From assembly GCA_905250885.1 (NCBI GenBank), contig CAJNOQ010000285.1, forward strand, positions 1-56,881: a DNA stretch of 56,881 nucleotides, read 5' to 3'. Source of the stretch: Didymodactylos carnosus (taxonomy: Eukaryota; Rotifera; Eurotatoria; Philodinida; Philodinidae). This document shows, piece after piece, positions 44,775-56,499 of the stretch (position 1 is its first letter; each line of letters starts with the position of its first letter). A program made the position numbers and the translations under genes. A model generated the notes under the pieces. It worked only from the letters and a program-made list of their open reading frames with translations. It was not told the origin of the DNA and made no database searches.

Positions 44775-45519
44775 ATCAAATACTACTTTCACCATTACTC
44801 AGTTATTTTTGTTGTTTGTTATTTTCTCTGAGTCAAAAAATTTTGAAAAATCCTTTTTCGCTGTATGTGTGTGGGTAAAACGGTGACAGTTTGATTGTTG
44901 CTTTCGTTTATTCTATTCATTTTTTTGTCAAACTAGGATTGTTGGTTGTTGCTTTTTTATTTGGATTTAAAATTGTTGTATTTTCTCTTCCGATTGTTTT
45001 GTTTTTATTTTTTATTAAACGACTGCTCCTGTGGATAAATAGATTGACTCTATTTTGAGAGATAAAATTAATTGTTTCCAAAGCGCTCAAACTTGAACGA
45101 ATATTTTTCTCAAACGAGCCGTTTTTTAACATCATTAGGATGCTTGGTTATATAAGTAATACACAATGAAGCGACTTGATCTTTATCACTGCAGAAGTAT
45201 ATCAGAGACAAACAGAGAATCAAATACCTTTTTTTCGAAATAAAAGTATAGTCTAGTCGTCTCATATTTGTATGTATGCCATTATTCTATTTTTGATGGA
45301 TCTAAGCATCTTTTCGTAATGGGAAATCTGGACATCAAAATGTCTCATAGATTCATTATATTTTCAGTGAACCGAACGAGTTTTTTCAATGAAGAAGCGT
45401 GTCTATCATAACAAAATTGTAACACACCTGCTTTAGTTCCTTACTGACATAATTTTATTTTAACTATGATTTTAGATGTTTAATAGCAATACCTAAACAA
45501 GTGAATACTCTGTTCAAAC
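44775..45519. other. Spacer between SSR2 and the claudin-like gene
   Basis: T-rich 3' flank and presumed promoter of the next gene; nothing else recognised. Confidence 0.4.
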
Positions 45520-47332
45520 ATGATTGTTCGTTCGCCAAAATTGTATATGGGCAGTGCCTTATTTTTGGGCATATTTTCATTAGTATGTGATTTTCTTGGC
45601 TTTTCAACACCATATTGGATTCAAATTTGGCCAAGAGTAAATAAATAAGAACATGTTTACATAGATGCCTTAATTTATTTGTTCTGATGTTGTAGGTTGG
45701 TGATACAACATTTCGTAATCTAGGTTTATGGCAAGTGTGTATTGCTGGTTTTCGTAATCCGAAAAATTATTGGGGAAAAGTATTTTATGGTTGTTGGTGG
45801 CTATATGCCAGAGAGTATTATCAATTGAGACGAGATCAAATATTAACACCTCGTACGTATTTCAAAATAGTTTGCAGAAAGAAAAATATTCGTCGGTCGT
45901 GAGTTATCTACAGTGGCGCTCAAAATTATTGGCTCGCCTTTATTTTCAGTTTTCTCCTCATCCATAATAACTAGAATAAACTTGAAACAAGAGTTGAATA
46001 TTCGAAAGAGTTTCTAATCTGATGTCAACAGCCGCATGCCACCCAAATCAGCAAAATTAACGGAAAAAGAACAAAAAATATGCCTTCGAGATTGTTGGTA
46101 CATGAAAGGCTATCATAGAGAGCTCGTCGACGTCTCATTTTGTTTAGAAATGTTTCCTCTGTACAACGCAGCTGTTTACGAAAACATATCGGTAGAATTC
46201 GGAAACTTAGTTTCTAAGATTTTCGTTTTTCAAAGACCCGAATTACAAAGAATTTAATACAGTCTTTATACGCACTCACATCAGATTAGAGACTCTTTCG
46301 AATATTCAACTCTTGCTTCAAGTTTATTCTAGTTATTGAAGAAAAAAACTAAAAATAAAGGCGGGCCAATAATTTTGAGCGCTGCTATAAGTAAAGAAAT
46401 AGCTAAATAAGAAGAACACAAGTAATAATACAATCTGTAAAAATGAACAAATCTAAATACAAAGATTTATCTTGACCGAATATGAATTAATTGTGTTTTT
46501 ACTGTTTTTAGCTTGGTTTACAGCCGTTCAAGTGATGGCTTGTTTTGGCCTTATTTTTAACATGTTATCGGTCGTTGCAGTAATTGTTGTATCAATCACA
46601 CGTTATCGTTTATCTCGACGTTCTATGTTTGTAGTCATAATATTAAGTGGTCTAGCTTGTAAGTAGAATATCTGATAATAAAGGGGTTTAATTTCTATCG
46701 TCATATATATATTTATGTATTCTAGGTGGGTTCAATATGATTTCCATTGCTATCTTTGGCCAATACTCAGATGCAATTGGTGGAAAATGGATGCCAAGAC
46801 CTGATTATACATTTTTATCTTGGTCTTACATTTCAATGTTCGTATCAACATTGGCAGCATTCTTATGTGGTAATAATCAACATTTTTTGACTAAATAACT
46901 TAATTTAACCCTTATGTTGTCTTAGACGTGCTCAAAATTTGTTAAAACTTTTTATCTGAGAATCTGTTTTTAATTTGAAGAATATTTCGTTTATTTTTAG
47001 CATTATTCATGGGTCTGGAACTTTATTATGTAACAGAAGCGAAAAAGTATAATAATGAAAAAACTTTTATTCGTCATGTTGGTAACGATGATCAAGCATT
47101 TGTTCGTAAATCGACAAATGATGATCAAGCATTTGTACGAAAAGCTCCCGAAAATGAACAACCATTTGTACGAAAAGCTTCAGAAAATGAACAAGCATTT
47201 ATACGAAAAGCTCCCGAAAATGAACAACCATTTGTACGAAAAGCTTCAGAAAATGACCAAGCATTTATTAGAAAATCAGATATGGAACAAGCGTTTATTC
47301 GAAGAGCAAGTGATCAAAATAATATTGTTTAA
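45520..47332 (+). CDS. Claudin/PMP22-like four-TM protein with a C-terminal 11-residue repeat array (298 aa)
   Basis: The exons are 45520-45636, 45696-45852, 46512-46658, 46726-46869 and 47001-47332, all in phase. TM1 (LYMGSALFLGIFSLVCDFLG) is followed by an extracellular loop with W, then GLWQVC and a second cysteine (YGCWW), which is the W-GLW-C-C signature of the claudin superfamily. Three more hydrophobic helices follow (VQVMACFGLIFNMLSVVAV; SMFVVIILSGLAC..ISIAIFG; ISMFVSTLAAFLCALFMGL). The cytosolic tail is eight tandem copies of an 11-residue unit, consensus E-N-E-Q-A/P-F-V/I-R-K-A-S/P. Members of this superfamily form junctions or act as membrane adaptors; which applies here is unknown. 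AATAAA lies at 47637-47642. Intron 2 contains a Tc1/mariner-type MITE. Confidence 0.85.
45911..46387. mobile_element. Tc1/mariner-type MITE in intron 2 of the claudin-like gene (477 bp)
   Basis: The termini CAGTGGCGCTCAAAATTATT followed by GGCTCGCCTTTATTTTCAG are inverted at the other end (CTAAAAATAAAGGCGGGCCAATAATTTTGAGCGCTGCTA). The element is flanked by TA on both sides (45909-45910 and 46388-46389), the Tc1/mariner target. The interior frame at 46036-46257 begins MPPKSAKLTEKEQKICLRDC, reminiscent of a Tc1 transposase N-terminal HTH start, then decays. The catalytic core is absent. Confidence 0.85.
47051..47311 (+). repeat. 33-bp coding tandem repeat
   Basis: Eight roughly 33-bp units encode NDDQAFVRKST, NDDQAFVRKAP, ENEQPFVRKAS, ENEQAFIRKAP and variants. 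Near-identical pairs such as the repeated ENEQPFVRKAS units point to recent expansion or gene conversion. Confidence 0.95.
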
Positions 47333-47849
47333 AAAGTACATTCGTTGTCTTTGTGCTTTTCACTCAACATTCCAACATAATTTTATTATTGCTCTCAGAA
47401 GTGTATTCAGCCTCATTATATTGTTTTTGATAGATCTTATTCTTCTCCATTGAATTTTCTTTTCTACTTTTTTTCATGTATATGAAACATCTATACTTTC
47501 TAGTTTAAGTTTTCTCTTATTTTAGACAGTTTCTAAGCCGTTTTCGGTTTTTAGCATTAGCATTCTGAAATGCTTAGCCATAGTTGACATACGTTTCTTA
47601 TCAATTATATATTCTGTCCAATTTTTTTAATTTGTGAATAAACTCATTCCTTGTTGTATGTACATTACGAATGTTTTTTAGAACATTTTTTATACGATTT
47701 TTCTAAAACTTCTTTTACTTAACTATCTAATATGTGTCTTTTTTTTTTTTTTTGTATAAAATATTTTAATATTGCTCTTAACGAGTATGTATTGTTACTG
47801 ACGTGGATATAATATTTATATATAAAAGTCGAGTAACGATTACAAAAAT
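47333..47849. other. 3' flank of the claudin-like gene
   Basis: 3' UTR with AATAAA at 47637-47642 and a T-tract near 47740-47755. No gene. Confidence 0.45.
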
Positions 47850-48240
47850 CTGCAGAAAAGCAGCAAAGTTTTGAATTTAAATTGAAATCTAAACCGTTAA
47901 AAATTAATTTCTAAGCAAAATCAATATCATATTCATGATCAGTATCAAGAACGATATCAGAACATGTGTTACACAAAGTTATATTAGAATATCAAAAATT
48001 TTCATCCAAAATTTCGCCTTTATTCCCTTTCTTCTAGGCGTTTTTTTTAATCGAAATTTCTCCTGAGAACTTAAAGAAAATCTTTTTAATCGAAAATTGT
48101 TTAGGACAATAAATATGTCATTTGAGTCCAATTTTTCTGCTAGTCATGAATATGATATTGATGCTGCTTAAAAACTGATTTTTAACAGTTTAGATTTCAA
48201 TTTAATCTAAAAATATTTCTGCTTTTCTACGTTGCTTTTT
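47850..48240. mobile_element. MITE-like inverted repeat (about 390 bp)
   Basis: TCTGCAGAAAAGCAGCAAAG, then AAATTGAAATCTAAACCGTT and ATCAATATCATATTCATGA at the left (to about 47940), are inverted at about 48145-48240 (TCATGAATATGATATTGATG, then ..AACAGTTTAGATTTCAATTT.., TTCTGCTTTTCTACGTTGC). The centre is unique and non-coding. Confidence 0.8.
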
Positions 48241-49879
48241 TTATTGTCAAGTACTTTTCTTCACGTTCGCATGGAATTTACTTAATAAACTATACATATT
48301 CTAAAAGCTGACAAGAAATGCTATCTATCATTTGGTAAAAAGAATTGAAGAGAAGAAATTTTCTATCATTTCTAAAATTGAGCAATATTGTGATCAATAA
48401 CATCACTTTTCCACTCATGTCAAAATATTTCTTAAAACATTTTCTTACCAAATCCTCCACCAAATGCCTTTTATATATCTTTCAAAAGTACTTTAAATTA
48501 TTTTTGATTATGAAATTAATTTTAATTACAATATGCGTAGTGATAGTGAAAAAGTCTGACTTCTCCATGGCTCATTCTGCCATATCAATCATTTTATAAT
48601 AGAAAAAATAAGATAGATATAGTGATTATGATAATGTTCTTTCATTTTATGCGAAACAATTTAAAAAATATTCGTGGGTGGATTTTTAAAGAAAAAGTTA
48701 CTCATCCTTTATGCATAAATTTACAAATCGTTAGATGTACGATAAAATCCACAATGCAAGAAATTTTCGTCTTTGAAAATTTTGAAAGTGTTACAATTGA
48801 ATTGAATTGAAATTTTATTTTACACAAAGGTAGGATATCACAAAAAAGCACCAAAAGGGCTTGTGGCATCCGGAGACACCTCATGATAACCTAAACTAAA
48901 AAGTTTCTAAGAAGAATCGCTACTATTATTATCGCTACAAAGAATTTTTCAATCAATAAGACAACTTCAGACGATCTAAAACTAAATTAAACTGCTTATT
49001 TTCCTAGTAATGGGGCTTGCACATACATATTACAGATGACATCGAACCGAACAAAAACATTAGTCTTTCTGTCTAAAAGTGATTTCTTAAGCAAAGTAAT
49101 GGTTTTATTTATAAGTCGTATGGTTAGTGATTTGAATTATGTCTTGTTGACATTGATTGTATTTTATGGAATTCTTCTTCTTTATTTTGCTTGAATAAAT
49201 TATTCGTGTTCTTTCTCTGAGGAGTTTCACTCATTCGATGTATTCACCATCCGTATAAGAATAGAATATAAGAGGGTGCGTGTTTTCGTGTTCTACATTG
49301 TCTTGCAGTCGCAGTTTCTTAAAAATTAATTGAATGACGAGATATTCTTTCTAGTTTTGCTTGAGAAAAACATCAATACTAATTCAGTAACTCTTTTTAA
49401 TTTGAATGGTCTGTGACAGTTATTATTTTAGAAATTCAATCACGAGACAAGAAAAGATTAAAAAAAAGAGTGTACACACACACACACACACACACAAATA
49501 TTATAGTAAGAAATTGAAATGATATTCAAAAAATTAAAATTCATTTCAAGTTATCTAGAAAAGATTAAAATCAAATTAATAAAAATTAACTGTTCTTGGT
49601 CATTTTTGAAAAATATTATGGAAGATAATAAACTAAAATCTGTATAATGATTATTGAATGATTGTCTTTCATTATATTAATATTAATTTTTAATTTATAT
49701 ACGTTTTCAAAATTTGACGGTCCACACGTCTAAGTTACATTTAAAATCGACAAAATATTTCTAAGTCGATCTTCTTTTCTTTCATTTATAAGAAATTTTC
49801 ACCAATATCTAAGTACATCATACACCTACTTTTCAATGCCTAAATTTGACCTTCATTATTTTGTTAAACTATTGAAGAG
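48241..49879. other. Non-coding region 3' of the GPCR gene
   Basis: AT-rich, with an (AC)n microsatellite at 49474-49496. Frames of 60-84 codons here show no domain. Confidence 0.45.
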
Positions 49880-52800
49880 CTACACTCTTGACTGTTTTCT
49901 ACTATATAAATTTGAACTGAGAATTGTTTCATTACTTGCTCTTTTCGATGCAGTGTTATAATTATGCAGTACAACTGATGTCGATTGTGTTCGTCGTCTT
50001 CCACCGTCTCCCATTTTAATGTCATTTTCACCTAATGGACCTGGTGATAAATAGCCGCCACTCAAACGCATATCATATCGATGTTTTTTCTCATAATTTT
50101 TTCTATTCATGATGTATCGATACCATACATAGACTAGATGTTCATATGACTCTTTAATTGTTTCTATGCATGCTGTACGAAATTTTTTACCAGCTAAACA
50201 ATAGAATATAAAATTTGTTGCACTATTCAATTGTAATAGTAATGTTGTTAAATTAGTTCTTAAAAAACGTGATTTTAATTTTTTAACATCAGGACGTTTT
50301 GGTGGATTCATTTGTAGAATATAATCGATAATTGCCGGTGTAGTAAATATGTAGAAACTTATTGATACACTGACTAACATAAGTGTCAATTGTGTTTGTT
50401 TTCGATTAAAATTAGCAGCATGTAAATTAATTGAAGCTTCTGGATTTATTAATGTTTTTTTTCTCATTCTTGATGCTAGCCATAATTCATAGATGACAAA
50501 CAAATTTGCTAAAAGTAAAACATCAGGAATACAATAGAATATTATCGGTTTAACATAACGAATCATTTTTTGTGATTTTGCACGAATTATACATTTTTTA
50601 TGCATAAAATCCGCTATATAAATAATCGGGAATGTTGAAGAGAAAAAAACAAATGCGAGAATTATTAAAGCATAAACATTATAACGAGCACGTTGCACCG
50701 TACAAAAACGTTTTGCTAGAAATGGTGAATGAACAGCCACACAACGTTCTAAAATAGAAAAAAATAACAACATTATATTCAGAAATAGATTTTACATGAT
50801 GATAATAGTGAAAACTCACAGAATGAAAATAAATAGAGTAGATCACAAAGTCCTGCGAACTCATACAGAGCGAAAAAGAGATTCGAATTGAAACACACCT
50901 TTTAAATTTTTACAAGATCTACTGTATTCTTATAAAATTTTAAGATCTTTTAAATATGATTTTATGAAATTTTAGCATAAAAACGTAAAGATCTTCTTAT
51001 GTCTTATAATTTTTTGTTATAAAAGTTTAAAAGATGAGCTTTCAAGAAGTAACAAGAGCTTACAGGATTATAAGTTAAGATTCATATAATTTTGTGAAAT
51101 CGTGCGATAAAAATTACTGGACGATATGTATCTTTTTGTCACAAGATCTTATAAATATTTAACTTGTTGAATGGTAATAATTTCAATATAAATATGAAAG
51201 TAACAGCAGCTATTTTGAAATTTATTTTAATTTTATTTAATTACAAACTGTGTGATTTTCTACGTTTCGAAAGTACAACTTTCATGTTCATCGTTTAGAC
51301 AAAGATTTTATTTTCTCCCTTTGTATACAACATATTTTATCTTGTCACTCTCTACATATTCACTATACTATTGTTCACATTGTTCACTAGTCCTGACTAA
51401 CGTCTATCTAAATGTATATGTCTTCTCTCTCACTCTTCCTATTTATATCTGTTTTCTTCTCTAAATGTTTTACGATTATGGTTCTTGAAAATAAAAGTTG
51501 TACTGAAAATCACATGGTTTCTAATTAAATAAAATTAAAATGAATTTTAAAACAGCTACTGTTACTCTCACATTTATTAAGATCTTAAAAGATTTCGGAA
51601 GATCGATGCTTCACCGTATCATAGAAATTTTGCTGCGGTATATAGTATATATTAGAGATGGGCGGGATCGTTCTTGTACCGTCGGGACTTTAATCGGGAC
51701 AGAGACTATAAATTTTAACAGGGCTGGAATTAAGACGAAGAATACTTTTGAACGATTCCTTGAGAACAGCCAAGAATTTAGCCATACTTAAATGGAGCTT
51801 TTCAAGAAAATCGTGAAGAAGTCTGAGAGTATTTTTCTAGGCATTGATCAATCCATCTAGTTCATTTGCTGTTTCATGGAAACTTCATTAAGCCACTAAA
51901 CTCTTAAAAAGCACAACGAGTTTCATTTAAAACAAGTTGAACAAACAAGGAATAAATCTCTAGAATGATGTTACACAAGTATACAGTTCATTCTGTAATA
52001 ATCGCAGTCCACATCACAGATTAGGAAGCTCCTGAACTTTTTCATGAGCGCAGTGCTTTTTTAGTGTTTTATGAATAAAATATAAGATAAGTTCTAGAAT
52101 TTTTTTCTTTCTTTAAGTCTAGCTGAACACAAAGTAAAGATGATCCTAGGCCTGCAATATCCTATCTATGCTAAAAAGTATTAGATAAAGAGAAGCAAAA
52201 GGAAGCAGATGCTAGTGAGAATTGATAGTAGAAAGCAGGCAAATCAGCTTCGATTTTCCGAAAAATGTCTTATGCAAGTTTGCAAGATATCATAAGAGCT
52301 TAATTTTATGCACCTTGTGTAGGTTCCAGGATCTAGTAAAATCTTAGAATATAATCTTGCAGGATGATACCAGATCCTACAATATCATTTGACAAGATTC
52401 ATTGACTTGAGCGATGAAAAAGAAAACAATCGATCTTATTGGATGTTTATGTATAAATATTTGTTTATATATTTAGTTTTTACACCAGAAAATGTTCTTG
52501 GCGAATTTGAAACTATTATTTGTTTACTGAGAAAAGAGTGTGTAGATGATACTTTGCAGAACTCTTTAAGCTTAAAAAATGATCACCTAGTAAGAAAGTG
52601 CTTACCTAGTGTGACGATGACCATTATCCAAACACTACAAAACGTAAATAAATCTGCTAAGTAAGCAAGAAGGCAGTGTAGAATTAAATTAAGCATATCT
52701 GATATTCCAATATTAATTACATGTACACTCAATACACAGATATCAAATATGGCTAAATAAGTGATGAACACGGACGATGATGTATCTCTTAGGGATCGAC

Positions 52801-53005
52801 GATTAATGACGATTAACGCTAATAAATTACCGATTATACCACAAATTGCTATACAGACATCAGTAATTCTTATCCAAAAATTGACTTCGAATATGAATAA
52901 CATAATTTCCCTACGAATTGCACTATCATTAAATTGAACTTTTACCGCGGACGACGACATTTCAGATAATGGAATAAGAGTTGTAGTATTCATTATCATT
53001 GACAT
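49880..53005 (-). CDS. Class-A (rhodopsin-like) G-protein-coupled receptor, two exons, 422 aa
   Basis: Exon 1 is 53005-52606 and exon 2 is 50748-49880; the phase-1 junction recreates the E of ERC. The N-terminus has sequons (NTT, NDS). TM1 contains GIIGNLLALIVI (conserved Asn), TM2 LAIFDICVL (conserved Asp), and TM3 ends LERCVAV in place of DRY. TM6 is ISFYIFTTPAI, keeping the proline. TM7 is NSATNFIFYCLAGKKFR, where NPxxY has lost its proline, followed by helix 8. A long basic tail follows (about 100 residues, RRRTQSTS.. with Ser/Thr sites). The overall style resembles invertebrate neuropeptide-type receptors; the ligand cannot be told. The intron is 1857 bp, the longest in the window. Confidence 0.88.
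50749..52605. other. 1.86-kb intron of the GPCR with degenerate AAGATCTTA-type repeats
   Basis: Both ends of the intron (about 50910-51160 and 52260-52400) contain repeated, partly inverted AAGATCTTATAA / ATCTTRYAAGAT-like motifs (CAAGATCTAC, TTAAGATCTT, AAAGATCTTCTTATGTCTTATAA, CACAAGATCTTATAAAT). This suggests an old, eroded fold-back element. No coding content is supported. Confidence 0.45.
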
Positions 53006-54019
53006 TCTTTTCTTTTCATTTACAAAATAACTGGTATATAATAGAATGAATCTAAAAATTAATTTTCATACATAAATATATGTGGGATTCAAAGAGAAAA
53101 AACAATCTGCTGTATAGAGAAGTAAGAAAGAAAAGGAAAACAAATCTTTATGCATCTTTGTCTTTCAGTTTGTTTTAAGATGAAAGAGTGATCTCTATCT
53201 TATTATTGATCAAATTACTCGTAAAAGGATAAATGAGAAAAAATTTGAATATAGTAGAGTGCTAGACAGTAAACAAGAGAGTCATTGTTTTAATTTTATT
53301 ACGTCTCATTCATTGATAATATAGAACATTCGAAATATAATGCTACTCACCATTCATAGCTCCTTATATACTTTTATCAGAACGGATGTGAGCCATTGAA
53401 CAAAAGTAGCAAAGTGTGTAGTGAGTACAAGTATAAGATATGATTCCAAAGTCGATATTGATAAGTATTGTTGAATGAGGCTCTCTCCTACTTTCTAAAA
53501 TGATAGAATTTTCTATTTACTAGAGGAAATTACATGGAAATGTACAGGATTTGGATATTTATGCCTGTTTTTCTCACACATCACGTAGTATTTGCATGTT
53601 TGTTCGATCACTATCGTATTTAAGAAATCAAAGTGTCAAACCTGTATTAGTCTATGGTCTTTTAACCTACTATATTTGTCAACATTGACACTAAGCACAA
53701 TGGGTAATATAAGTATTTGTCTATGTCAAAAAATTTTGTTTTCGCGTTTTCTACATCATGGAAAATAGAACTCTGTTTGGCCTCAATCATTTTTTAAAGG
53801 CGAACAAGTATACGATCGATTATGATTTCTTGCTTTTGTAGGTTATACACTTTTGAAAAAATTTAATTACTCATCTAAGAAGTAACCAAAATTTCGTTTC
53901 AAATATATCATTAAAATAGAGTATATAACAATAGAGAGCTTAACTAGAATTAAGTTATTTACCGTCTTTTTTTAAAGATTTTTGAGAGCCAACTACTCCC
54001 GATTGAAATTGCTCTTTTC
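53006..54019. other. 5' flank of the GPCR gene
   Basis: Presumed promoter region; no gene or clear repeat seen. Confidence 0.4.
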
Positions 54020-54530
54020 AAAACACTACATACAACAAAACGCTTGTTTCCTGACAAAGATTGCTTAAATACGGACCAAAAGTCCGGTGTAGTTTATCGA
54101 ATAAGTTGCAATGATTGTGATGGTAAAAACATACGTCAGACGAGTCAGCTTGTCCGTGAACATGATAAAGACACATCAAAAGGTATAATGCAAATAACGA
54201 GTAATTTTCAAAAGTCAAAAGCTAATAAAAATATTTTGAAAGATTGTATTAACAAAAATTCACAATCAGTACAAAGTTTATGACGTATTCGTATCCCCAA
54301 TAAACAAATTTTAACAGATAAAAATTCCAACTCTCTGTTCGATGATATTCTAGAATATAAACCTAAATCAGCTTTAGGTAAACACGTTCGAAAGACAGGC
54401 TATTCAATTCATTTTAATAAAGTAGAAGTTTTAAGTCCCGATCAGAAACCTTATCGGCTTCTTGGTAGAACATCTTTGGCTATATGTTCATATTCCGATC
54501 ATTCAGTGCCACTGTACGTATTTCCTGAAG
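54020..54530 (+). pseudogene. Penelope-like retroelement relic: C-terminal GIY-YIG endonuclease fragment
   Basis: Penelope-like elements combine a reverse transcriptase with a C-terminal GIY-YIG nuclease. Here the frame at 54044-54283 has the spacer LNTDQKSGVVYRISCNDCDG, then KNIRQTSQ where KYIGQTSR is usual, and a REHDKD tail. The family-typical continuation (SALGKHVRKTGYSIHFNKVEVLS...YRLLGRTSLAI) is still readable further on, at about 54371-54475, after an in-frame TGA. The YIG triad is mutated, stops are present and the RT is absent, so the copy is dead. Confidence 0.8.
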
Positions 54531-56499
54531 GTTTTTCAAAATTGCGTTATGTGAGAACGAAAAGAAAATCTCTCTCTCTCTCTCTATTTACTATTATCTT
54601 TGTTCAAGTAAAAAGTCGTATGTAAAGCGTATGATTGTACTCGATTTTTCTCTTTCTCTCTACTGTTATCGTGTTCCAGTAACTTCCCATATGTAAAACG
54701 CATGATATGCAAAAACTGTGCGACTATATATATATATATATATGTATAGTAGAAACATATGTACTTTTGCTCTGATTGTAAATATTTTTAGACTGTACTA
54801 ATCAGGCATGTACCAATTCTTTTTGAAGATTATTGAAAAAAGTTACTAGTTCTAAGACTATTTCTTTTATATGTTTTTTGCATACATCAGATTGTTCAGC
54901 AGGTTTTTTTCTGCAAAATGAAGTTTGTATTTGCATTTGAGAAAGTGAAAACAAGAAAAACATTAACCAACTCCCCACCAATTCCAATTTCAATTCCACT
55001 TTTTAAAAATTAGTGTACAATGTTTAATCTAATGCTACCGCAAAATTTCCAAATAGCTTGTTTTGTAGAGAAAAGTCGAGGGTAAAATCCTACATTGTGG
55101 ATAAAAATTGGTAACAAAGGATTTGAGAGATACAAAATTTTCAAAGATGCATCAAAAAACCAATTCTAGAACTGGTGCATGCCTAGTACTAATGATGGGT
55201 AGGTTTAACTTGAAAGCTCTACAGCATATCTAAATAAATAAAATAATGTGCCATATTAAGGGATAATCAAACTGCAGAAAAAAAACTACGTTCGTCTTCT
55301 CAACTACTTCGCGTTTACTAAAAATTTTCCAGTATCATAGACTTATATTAATGAGAAATAGATTCTGTACAAAGTAAACTGTATCAACACGTCTTACAAA
55401 CTATCTAGTCGATGAACCGTACATGAACCTTTTTTCAACTACGAAGCATCAAACATTGCGTGAAAAGATTGAAAGATAGTGACTAATTAAAACAAAAGAT
55501 TCACGTACAATCCATCAACCAGATGGATTATTGTGAGTCATGACAGCTTTTTTGTGTAGAATACTACTTTTACTAAGAGTATCCTACATGGTCGCTTATC
55601 CGCTATATCTCTTTAGTTGAAACGATCATGTCACCATCAATTTTTTTCAAAATTTTACCTAATAATTTTTTCATTTAAGCTTTCTAATCTTCTATCGAAA
55701 GAAGTATTTTTTTTGAAATTCTTTTACATGTAATTAAAACATATTCGTTTTCTCCAATATAGTCCACAAAAGTAAGAAAATATGATCGGACAACTATTTT
55801 TTTACTTGATTTATCATAGTATAACGATACAGCACCACTATCATCAAAGGTCTTGCACTTTCTTGTCTTGGTAGTTACACTTATGCTTAACTAAAGAAAG
55901 AAAACCTATTATCCGTACAATGACGATTCTATTATATCCGAATAATGGAAACTAATAGCACAACTAAATTACATCGAGGACTGAAACGATGATGATAAAC
56001 TTCAATGACAGAAGAAACATTCTCTTAGCCTCAAGCAGAAACTATTATACAGACTAGAAAGGAAGAGACAAAACCAACTATGTTTTGTTTTTGATTTTTG
56101 TATAAAAACTCACTTATCACTTATTTGCTGACAAAATAATTCAGATCCAACTTATTAATAAAAATTTATTCATAAATTCTCTATTTTTCTCTCTCTCAAT
56201 ACGAAGTATTATTAATTAGCTGAAAACAAAGTAAAAAAAAAGGGAGAACTCAATCTGTGTAATATGAAGAGATTAAGCGTGTTTTGTGATTTGAAATGAG
56301 TGAGTGCTACTTCAACTACTCTGCTATTGTTTTGTGCTTAAACATAATACGAAATCTAGATGTCTGGTGATTATGCATTCATCATAATGAACGGGACATT
56401 TTTCACTAGAATAAAGCTCATGGGTTTTTTCTCCTTTTAAACGCGAAACTGATCTAGTTTTTAGAATAGGACCCCTTTTAGTTTTTGAAATATATGCAA
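54531..56499. other. Gene-poor end region with microsatellites
   Basis: It contains (TC)n at about 54569-54586 and (TA)n at about 54724-54743. I see no gene in this 2-kb stretch. Confidence 0.5.

Noticed and set aside
46036..46257. 73-codon ORF (MPPKSAKLTEKEQ...) as an independent gene
   Set aside because: It is wholly inside the TA-flanked Tc1/mariner-type element and is best read as a transposase remnant.
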